Origin: Christensenella sp. UBA2853
Lineage (GTDB): Bacteria > Bacillota > Clostridia > Christensenellales > Aristaeellaceae
Assembly: GCA_002350845.1 (NCBI GenBank)
Contig: DEFL01000077.1
Span: 1-38,221 of the forward strand
Direction of reading: 5' to 3'
Length of the DNA: 38,221 bases
Below, piece by piece: positions 8,217 through 15,059 of this stretch (its first letter is position 1; every line of letters begins with the position of its first letter). A program made the position numbers and the translations under genes. The notes under the pieces were generated by a model. The model was not told the DNA's origin. It did not search any database and saw only the letters and a list, made by a program, of their open reading frames with translations.

Positions 8217-9899
8217 GTGAAACATCTAGCAGAAATGATGAGAACGCATGACCAAATGACAGAGGGCATCCTTTCCAGACAGTTGATGGAAGATCATCAT
8301 TCGCGCCGCGGTGCAATCCAGATGCGCGGGTTTTATGTCGATACCCGCAGCTCTGGTTTTGGTCTGGCCCATCTGCTGGTTTCGTATGTGTCGCCGGAAA
8401 GCCGGTTCCATCTGGATGAGTCTGTCCGCAGAAGCATAGAAGCTGTCCTGTCATTTCTGGAAAAGTATCAGCGGCCTGACGGCTGTCTGGATCTTGCCGG
8501 ATGCAATTTTGCATCTCCGCCGGATACGGCGTTTACCATGAATGCGCTTCTCAACGGATGGTGGCTGATGGAAAAACACGCCGAACCGGAAACAGCATGG
8601 CTTCACGCCCCGCTCCGCCGTCTGATTGAGAGCTGTGCAGAAGGGGTTGCGGCCGGTGGTTTCCATACCCCCAACCATCGCTGGGCCATCTGTGCATTTC
8701 TGAAGCATGCGGCAAAGATCACCGGGCGGGAGGAATTCTCCCGGAGAGCAGACGAGTATCTCAACGAAGGTCTGGATATCAATGAGGACGGAGAATTTGC
8801 CGAGCGCAGCGCTGGCAATTACAACCAGGTCAATGACGATCAGATGATCCGTCTGTATATGGCAACCGGAGACAGGCACTTTCTGGAGGCGGCTGAGGCC
8901 AATCTTCGGATGATGCTGAAATATATCGATCCCGATGATTCCGTCTTTACCAATAATTCAACGCGTCAGGATTACGGACGCAAGGTGTATCTGAATACCT
9001 ATTATATGCTCTTCAAGCTGGTCGGCTATTTCCTCGGAAAGAAAGACCTCGCCGCCTACGGAGAGTACTGCTATGAAACAGCTTCCCGCCACGGACAGCA
9101 GCCCAGGGGCGTGGAATGGCTTCTTCTCTATGACGATCTGGATGACTTTGGCACGGATGTTCAGCCCGACCTGAGCGCAGTGACGCAGTATGACTACCAT
9201 TTCAAAGGGTCCCGGATTGTCCGCATTCGCAAAGGCCGCCAGTCCTGCACGCTTATGGACGGCAAAGCCAATTTCCTCTATTTCCAGAATGGGTCCATGA
9301 CCATGTACATGGTGATCTATGAGAACCTGTGCGACAAGCGCAATTTTGTGGCGGACCAAATTGAAAAGACGGAAAAGGGATACCGCCTGTCCTTTCACCA
9401 GGACAGCTGGTACTACCTTCCGTTCTACCCGGAAAAGCCGGAGACATCCGACTGGTGGGCCATGGATAATCCCCATACGCGGAAACGGTTCCAGGGTGTG
9501 GGACTGGACACCATGGTCGATGTGGAGATGGCAGAGGACGGCATTGATATCCTGATCCGCACAGAAGGTGTGGACTGGCTCCCGCTTCGCGTGGAACTGG
9601 GATTCCCCGGTGGCTGCCAGCTGCGCAATGAAAACTTCCTGATGGAGGGCAAAGCGGGGCAGTCCATGATTCTGGCCCATGGCCCGTTGGAAGTGACATC
9701 CTCCTCGGGGGAACGGATGGTGGTATCGGACGGTTTCGCAGAGCATTCGGCTCTCGGACGGAGTGACGGTGCCTATCCGGAGGGCCCGGAACACTTTACG
9801 GTGTATATGACAGCTTACACGCCGGTGTGCAGAAAACTGCATATCGGAACCCGTTCATGCTTTGATCCTGATTTACTCAGCGCAAGTCAAAACACCTAA
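8217..9899 (+). CDS. Heparinase II/III-like alpha/alpha-barrel protein, function unassigned
   Basis: The 560-residue product has the layout of alpha/alpha-toroid polysaccharide lyases and unsaturated glycosidases: a helical N-terminal part and a beta-rich C-terminal part from about residue 310. Notable blocks are TPNHRWAICAFLKHA (151-165), LDINEDGEFAERSAGNYNQV (186-205), NDDQMIRLYMATGD (206-219) and FTNNSTRQDYGRKVYLNTYY (244-263). The invariant Asn, His, Arg, Glu and Tyr residues resemble those used by heparinase-type lyases. There is no signal peptide, so it is likely cytoplasmic. It is the first gene of the LplABC-like transport operon, 15 bases before the first permease, which points to a role in cleaving the imported saccharide. 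The start is uncertain: the GTG at 8217 has no ribosome site, and ATG codons at 8235 and 8238 are alternatives. Confidence 0.68.
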   Translation: MKHLAEMMRTHDQMTEGILSRQLMEDHHSRRGAIQMRGFYVDTRSSGFGLAHLLVSYVSPESRFHLDESVRRSIEAVLSFLEKYQRPDGCLDLAGCNFASPPDTAFTMNALLNGWWLMEKHAEPETAWLHAPLRRLIESCAEGVAAGGFHTPNHRWAICAFLKHAAKITGREEFSRRADEYLNEGLDINEDGEFAERSAGNYNQVNDDQMIRLYMATGDRHFLEAAEANLRMMLKYIDPDDSVFTNNSTRQDYGRKVYLNTYYMLFKLVGYFLGKKDLAAYGEYCYETASRHGQQPRGVEWLLLYDDLDDFGTDVQPDLSAVTQYDYHFKGSRIVRIRKGRQSCTLMDGKANFLYFQNGSMTMYMVIYENLCDKRNFVADQIEKTEKGYRLSFHQDSWYYLPFYPEKPETSDWWAMDNPHTRKRFQGVGLDTMVDVEMAEDGIDILIRTEGVDWLPLRVELGFPGGCQLRNENFLMEGKAGQSMILAHGPLEVTSSSGERMVVSDGFAEHSALGRSDGAYPEGPEHFTVYMTAYTPVCRKLHIGTRSCFDPDLLSASQNT

Positions 9900-9914
9900 A
9901 AGGAGGTTTCGTCG

Positions 9915-10868
9915 GTGAAGAGCAAGGAAGCACAGCCGGCCATCGGGAAGAAAAAAAGCGGTTTCCAGTACACGCTGAAACAGTACTGGAAATACCGCGG
10001 ACTGTTCATGATCATGATCCCCAGTGTGATCATGCTCATCATCTTCAAGTATGTCCCGATCTACGGCATACAGATTGCCTTTAAGAATTTCCGCCTGAAA
10101 GCAGGAATCTGGGGAAGCCCCTGGGTGGGGCTGGATGTGTTCAGGAAAGTGTTCGGCATGCCGATTTTCTGGCAGGCATTCCAAAACACGCTGATCCTCG
10201 GTGTGATGAACCTGGTCATTGGTTTTCCGATGCCGGTGATTCTTGCACTGCTGCTCAATGAAATCCGTCATGAACGGTACAAGAAAACACTGCAGACGAT
10301 TTCCTACCTGCCGCACTTTGTCAGCTGGATCACGCTTTCCGGCCTCTTCATTACCCTTCTTTCTCCTTCAACCGGTCCTGTTGCGGCGCTGTACAGGCTG
10401 GTCGGCGCACAGCCATACTATTTTATGGGTGAAGTGAGCACGTTCCGCTGGGTGCTGGTGGTGACCAATGTGTGGAAGAGCATTGGATGGGGCTCCATCG
10501 TATACCTGGCCGCGCTTTCCGGCGTGGACCAGGAAATGTATGAGGCCGCGCTGATCGACGGCGCATCCCGCTTCCAGAGAATCTGGTACATCACACTTCC
10601 CTCCATTGCACCGACCGTGACGATCATGCTGATTCTTCGTGCAGGCTCCATTGTCAGCGATAACTTCGACCAGGTGTTCAATATGTCCAACGCGGCTGTC
10701 TATAAAGTCGCCAATGTGCTGGGCGTCTACACCTATGAAATCGGTCTGAAAAACATGAAGTATTCGGAATCGACCGCGATCAGTCTGTTCCTGAATGTGA
10801 TCTCCTTTGCCATGGTCATGCTGACAAACACCGTGTCCAAGAAGGTCAACGATTACGGAATCTGGTAA
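9915..10868 (+). CDS. Sugar ABC transporter permease, LplB type (CUT1)
   Basis: This 317-residue inner-membrane permease has six predicted membrane segments, beginning with LFMIMIPSVIMLIIF. The cytoplasmic EAA loop reads EAALIDGASRFQRIWYITLP and contacts the ATPase. The N-terminal YWKYRGLFMIMIPSV and the FKNFRLKAGIWGSPWVGLD region are typical of LplB/YtcP-type permeases that import oligosaccharides. The GTG start is set by AGGAGG eight bases upstream. It is followed after 16 bases by its partner permease. No ATPase gene lies in this operon, which is usual for CUT1 systems that share an MsmX-type ATPase encoded elsewhere. The substrate is unknown, probably a product related to the neighbouring heparinase-like enzyme. 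Confidence 0.9.
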   Translation: MKSKEAQPAIGKKKSGFQYTLKQYWKYRGLFMIMIPSVIMLIIFKYVPIYGIQIAFKNFRLKAGIWGSPWVGLDVFRKVFGMPIFWQAFQNTLILGVMNLVIGFPMPVILALLLNEIRHERYKKTLQTISYLPHFVSWITLSGLFITLLSPSTGPVAALYRLVGAQPYYFMGEVSTFRWVLVVTNVWKSIGWGSIVYLAALSGVDQEMYEAALIDGASRFQRIWYITLPSIAPTVTIMLILRAGSIVSDNFDQVFNMSNAAVYKVANVLGVYTYEIGLKNMKYSESTAISLFLNVISFAMVMLTNTVSKKVNDYGIW

Positions 10869-10884
10869 GAAAGGGGGAGAGAAA

Positions 10885-11817
10885 ATGGAAATCAATAAGG
10901 CTTCAGTCAAACCCAGAATGCCGGAAAGAAAGAAAAACAACATTATCAAACGGACACTCGGGGAAAAGATTTTCGACACCTTTAATGTGATTTTCCTCGG
11001 ACTGATCTGCTTTACGTTCATTTATCCGTTCTGGTATCTGTTTGCCACCTCCATTGCAGACTCCAGCAAACAGGCCATGAGTCAGATCTGGTTCCTTCCC
11101 CACTATTTCTCCCTGGACAGCTATAAGAATGTTCTCTCCTCCAAGTTTGTCTATCTGGGCTTTATGTGGTCCATTATCCGTACCGTGCTCGGCACCGCTG
11201 TTGCCCTGCTGCTCAGCTATCACTTTGCCTATGCACTGTCCAAGCGGTATCTCCCCAACCGCAATTTCTGGACCCTGATTCTGGTCTTTACGATGTTCTT
11301 CTCAGGCGGCATGGTGCCGAACTTCCTGCTGATCAAGGATCTTGGCATGATGAACAGCATCTGGTCCCTGATCCTGCCCGGCTGCATTTCTGCCTACAAC
11401 ATCACGATCATGCGCAACTTCCTGATGTCCATCCCGGACAGTCTGGAGGAATCGGCACATATTGACGGTGCAAACGACCTGACCATCCTGTACAGGATTT
11501 TCGTTCCGCTCTCCATGCCGATCCTCGCGACCGTCGGTCTGTGGGATGCGGTCGGACACTGGAATGCCTGGTTCGACGCGATGATCTACATCACGACGCC
11601 CGAAAAGCAGGTGCTGCAGGTGACGCTCCGCCGCATTGTTCTGGAAGGCAGCAACTCCCTGGTCAACCTGTACGGTGAAGAAGTGCAGGTCACCATGACG
11701 CCTGAAACCATCAAGGCAGCCGTCACGATGGTGACAACGCTTCCGATCCTGATTGTCTATCCGTTCATTCAGAAATATTTCGTCAAGGGTGTCATGGTCG
11801 GTTCTCTGAAGGGCTGA
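10885..11817 (+). CDS. Sugar ABC transporter permease, YtcP/LplC type (CUT1)
   Basis: The 310-residue protein is the second permease of the heterodimer. It has six membrane helices and the EAA loop EESAHIDGANDLTILYRIFVPLSMP. The C-terminal YPFIQKYFVKGVMVGSLKG is the near-invariant ending of this permease group. An AAGGGGGAGAG ribosome site precedes the ATG. It sits between the LplB-type permease and the binding protein, which gives the usual order permease-permease-binding protein of LplABC-type loci. Length and motifs are normal. Confidence 0.9.
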   Translation: MEINKASVKPRMPERKKNNIIKRTLGEKIFDTFNVIFLGLICFTFIYPFWYLFATSIADSSKQAMSQIWFLPHYFSLDSYKNVLSSKFVYLGFMWSIIRTVLGTAVALLLSYHFAYALSKRYLPNRNFWTLILVFTMFFSGGMVPNFLLIKDLGMMNSIWSLILPGCISAYNITIMRNFLMSIPDSLEESAHIDGANDLTILYRIFVPLSMPILATVGLWDAVGHWNAWFDAMIYITTPEKQVLQVTLRRIVLEGSNSLVNLYGEEVQVTMTPETIKAAVTMVTTLPILIVYPFIQKYFVKGVMVGSLKG

Positions 11818-11843
11818 TCTGTGTACACATTCCATCTGATTCA

Positions 11844-11865
11844 CAGCAGAAGGCCATTTCTGCTG
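11844..11865 (+). other. Intercistronic hairpin before the binding protein
   Basis: CAGCAGAA and TTCTGCTG form a perfect eight-pair stem around a six-base loop, ending 29 bases before the binding protein start and leaving its AAGGAGG site free. There is no U tract. It may protect the 3' message of the highly needed binding protein from decay. Confidence 0.45.
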
Positions 11866-11894
11866 GAAATATAATTCTTAAGGAGGCTCCCTAT

Positions 11895-13544
11895 ATGAAA
11901 AAGGTTCTGGCATTGGTTCTGGTGCTGGCCCTGGCCCTGAGCGCTACTTCCGCTTTTGCTGTGAAGAGCCCTTATGTGGAGAAGGATTACAGCCAGCTCC
12001 CGAAGTATCACTACCTGTGGACCCAGTACTTTGTTACCCCCACGGCTGAAGATGCCTACACGATCAAACTGATCGAAGACACCTTCAATGTGGATATTGA
12101 GGTGCCCAACATCGAAGACGGCAACTTCCTCGAAGTGCTGAACACCTACATCATTGCGGACAACACTCCTGACGTCATCCGTCTGAAGGATCCCTCCCAG
12201 TTCAATACCTATGTTGATCAGGAAGCCATCGGCTCCTTCGACATGGAACTGGTGAAGGAATACTTCCCGATCTATTACAACGGCATGATGGACTATCAGG
12301 ATGGTCTGTTCCTCTCCTATGGTTCTGTGGATGGCGTACAGTATGGTCTTCCCACCCTGTCCACCGGCAACCTCTTCCATCTCCCGGTTGTGTACAACGA
12401 GACCTGGATGAAGAAGGTCGGCGTCGAAAAGACCCCTGAGACCCTCGACGAACTGCATGACCTCCTTTACAAATTCACCTATGAAGATCCCGACGGCGAC
12501 GGCGTGCAGAACACCTACGGCATCAGCTCCGACGGCATGCGCAATGTGTTTGGCGCCTTTGGCGTGAACCCCGGCGCTGCAGACGGCCGTACCGACCATT
12601 CTGCTTTCCAGTATCTGGACGACGATCATGACGGCACCGAGGAATTCGTGTACGCTGCAACCTCTCAGCGCTATAAGGAAGCCCTGAAAGTGCTGAAAGC
12701 ATGGTATGACGAAGGCCTGATCGATCCCGAATTCATCACCGGTGAAAACAGCGGCGGTTACTGGGCCATCTCCCACTCCTTCGTGAATCACCGCATCGGC
12801 TCCACCGTGCGTGCCAACTATTATCACTGGGTATCCAAGGGCGACTATCAGTACATCGACGAGAACGGCGAATGGGCCGATGTGGACAGCGGCGCTGTGG
12901 CTACCGAATTCTATAATGCCAATCCCGATGAACACATCATCTTCGGCGATCCCGTGGTCGGACCTTATGGCGACAGCGGCGTGAAGAGCTGGAACCTGCT
13001 GGCTCAGATCTACTGCTTCTCTCCTGAACTGACGGCGGATACCGACCGCTTCATCCGTGCACTGGAAATCATGAACTTCTGCGCACGCAACTCCACGGGC
13101 GATCCTGAGATCATCGAACAGTATCTCAAGGACTTCTACGGTGAAGAAGGCGGCTGGTGGTACTGGAAGAACAAGGAAACCGGCAGCTGGGGCACCACGC
13201 AGGCCTACTCTGAGGAGTTCCCGGATTTCGAAGCCATCAACCGTTACGGCCGTACCGAATATGGTCCTTCCGCTCCGCGTGAGGGCACCGATGAAGGCAG
13301 CGCATTTGCAAGAAGCCTGGGCTACAAAGAGCACGGCATCAACACCCTGCTCCAGTTCTCACTGCCCATGATGGCCGAATATCAGACAAACCTGACCAAC
13401 CTCAAGGACAACTGGATGGTGCAGTTCATCACCGGACAGAAGGACATTGATGGTGACTGGGATGCATACCTCAAAGAAATGGATGCATCCGGACTGGGTC
13501 TGATGTTCAACGAAGCCAAGGATTACTTTGACAGCACCCAGTAA
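11895..13544 (+). CDS. Extracellular solute-binding protein of an LplABC-type sugar importer
   Basis: This 549-residue binding protein captures the saccharide outside the membrane and hands it to the two upstream permeases. Residues 1-22 form a signal peptide ending SATSAFA, with no lipobox cysteine, so cleavage by signal peptidase I is expected. The mature part has the LplA-like pattern: LIEDTFNVDIEVPNIED, the DPDGDGVQNTYGIS segment resembling a calcium loop (DxDxDG), and ALKVLKAWYDEGLIDPEF. AAGGAGG lies eight bases before the ATG. The gene is unusually rich in GC-ending codons and reads as highly expressed. A strong terminator follows, so this is the last gene of the operon. The ligand is unknown. 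If the cell is monoderm, the missing lipid anchor needs explaining. Confidence 0.9.
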   Translation: MKKVLALVLVLALALSATSAFAVKSPYVEKDYSQLPKYHYLWTQYFVTPTAEDAYTIKLIEDTFNVDIEVPNIEDGNFLEVLNTYIIADNTPDVIRLKDPSQFNTYVDQEAIGSFDMELVKEYFPIYYNGMMDYQDGLFLSYGSVDGVQYGLPTLSTGNLFHLPVVYNETWMKKVGVEKTPETLDELHDLLYKFTYEDPDGDGVQNTYGISSDGMRNVFGAFGVNPGAADGRTDHSAFQYLDDDHDGTEEFVYAATSQRYKEALKVLKAWYDEGLIDPEFITGENSGGYWAISHSFVNHRIGSTVRANYYHWVSKGDYQYIDENGEWADVDSGAVATEFYNANPDEHIIFGDPVVGPYGDSGVKSWNLLAQIYCFSPELTADTDRFIRALEIMNFCARNSTGDPEIIEQYLKDFYGEEGGWWYWKNKETGSWGTTQAYSEEFPDFEAINRYGRTEYGPSAPREGTDEGSAFARSLGYKEHGINTLLQFSLPMMAEYQTNLTNLKDNWMVQFITGQKDIDGDWDAYLKEMDASGLGLMFNEAKDYFDSTQ

Positions 13545-13578
13545 TCCTGTTCCAGAACGTTTTTTCAGTCTGAATTCC

Positions 13579-13619
13579 GGGCGTCCGCTGCCGTCAAAGG
13601 CGGCGGGCGCCCTTCTTCT
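13579..13619 (+). terminator. Terminator of the LplABC-like operon
   Basis: A fourteen-pair stem with two G-U pairs (GGGCGTCCGCTGCC / GGCGGCGGGCGCCC, 13579-13612) and a six-base loop is followed by TTCTTCT. It lies 35 bases after the binding protein stop. Confidence 0.75.
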
Positions 13620-13651
13620 GCACAGACAGTTTCGAATCCGGGGGAAAAATC

Positions 13652-15028
13652 ATGGCACAGACGATGGATATGACAAGCGGTTCTCCGCGAAGTCTGATGA
13701 TTCGTTTTTCCGTTCCCATGCTGGTATCATCGCTGTTCCAGCAGATGTACAGCATGGTGGACTCTGCGATTGTGGGCAGGGGAATCAGTATCCGTGCACT
13801 TGCGGCCATCGGTTCCACAGGTGCTCTGGGATATTTCATTATCGGGTTCCTGATGGGTATGACAGGCGGCTTTGCCATTCTGTATGCTCAGTTTTTCGGC
13901 GCGAAGAATGAGCGGGGACTGTGCAGGGCGATGGCCGGTACCGTCCGCGTCGGCGGACTGATTACGGTGGTCTTCATGTCTGTGAGTATTCTGCTGATTC
14001 CGCAGCTGCTTCGCCTGATGAGTACGCCACAGGATATCTGGCAGGATTCATATGACTATATCCTGATCACCTTCCTGTTTATGCCCGTCATGATGACCTA
14101 TGATGTCCTGTCCTCGTTCCTGCGTTCGGTGGGGGACAGCAAAACACCGCTGTGGGCGATGGTGGTGTCAACGCTGGTCAATCTTCTGCTGGATCTCCTG
14201 TTTGTTCTGGTGCTGCACTGGGGCGTGATCGGCGCGGGTGTGGCGACCGGCATTGCCCAGGTGGTGGCTGCCGTATACTGTTTTGCCGGCGTCCGGCGTA
14301 CCCGGCTTCTCCACTTTGAGAAAGAGGACTGGCGCTTCAGCCGGGAGATTGATCTGCGCCTGATCCGGCTGGGTCTTCCTCTGGCGTTCCAGACCAGTGT
14401 GACAGCGATCGGGGCGATTGTTCTCCAGCGCCTTGTCAATGAACTGGGATCCCTGTACACCGCAGCATACACTGCAGCGTCGCGCATCATGTATTTCGCC
14501 GAGATGCCGGGAAACTGCCTGGGGATCGCCATGGCGACCTATTCCGGTCAGAATATGGGTGCAGCGCGTCTTGACCGCGTGAAAAAGGGTGTCAGAGACA
14601 TCCTTCCCCTGTCTCTTGGCGTGAACCTGATTCTTGGCATTGCCATGGCCCTGTTCAGTACGCCTTTGACCTCCATCTTTGCTTCGCCGCAGGAACTGCA
14701 GGAGGTCCTCCCGTATTCGCGTCAGATGATGATGACCCAGGGCTTCATGAAATGGGTGCTGGGACCGCTCTTCATTTACCGCAATGCGCTGCAGGGAATG
14801 GGGGATACCACCACGCCGATGCTGTCAGGCTTCCTGGAACTGGGCATGCGGATTCTTGCCGCCTACCTCCTCGTCCGGCCGCTGCAGTTTCTCGGACTGT
14901 GCATTGCGGATATCTCAGCGTGGGTCGGCGCAGAAATCTATCTGATGATTGTGTATTACCGCACAATGCGTAAAATAGACAGCGGGCATACGCCACGAAC
15001 GCTGTCATCCGTGCCCGGCACGCGATGA
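13652..15028 (+). CDS. MATE family efflux transporter
   Basis: This 458-residue protein has about twelve membrane helices arranged as two homologous halves, as in the NorM/DinF superfamily of Na+ or H+ coupled drug and metabolite exporters. Typical regions are FSVPMLVSSLFQQMYSMVDS (helix 1) and GALGYFIIGFLMGMTGGFAI (helices 2-3), the SFLRSVGDSKTPLWAM loop of the first half, and GNCLGIAMATYSGQNMGAAR with NALQGMGDTTTPMLSG in the second. GGGGGA lies upstream of the ATG. It follows the transporter-operon terminator and precedes the beta-galactosidase by about 30 bases, so the two may be cotranscribed. Its substrate cannot be predicted. Confidence 0.9.
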   Translation: MAQTMDMTSGSPRSLMIRFSVPMLVSSLFQQMYSMVDSAIVGRGISIRALAAIGSTGALGYFIIGFLMGMTGGFAILYAQFFGAKNERGLCRAMAGTVRVGGLITVVFMSVSILLIPQLLRLMSTPQDIWQDSYDYILITFLFMPVMMTYDVLSSFLRSVGDSKTPLWAMVVSTLVNLLLDLLFVLVLHWGVIGAGVATGIAQVVAAVYCFAGVRRTRLLHFEKEDWRFSREIDLRLIRLGLPLAFQTSVTAIGAIVLQRLVNELGSLYTAAYTAASRIMYFAEMPGNCLGIAMATYSGQNMGAARLDRVKKGVRDILPLSLGVNLILGIAMALFSTPLTSIFASPQELQEVLPYSRQMMMTQGFMKWVLGPLFIYRNALQGMGDTTTPMLSGFLELGMRILAAYLLVRPLQFLGLCIADISAWVGAEIYLMIVYYRTMRKIDSGHTPRTLSSVPGTR

Positions 15029-15059
15029 AAGCTGAAGAAAGTACGAGAGGATGAATCGG

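Noticed and set aside
11841..13334. Minus-strand frame of 497 codons opposite the LplA-like binding protein
   Set aside because: It mirrors the biased codon use of the binding protein gene, with no ribosome site or domain.
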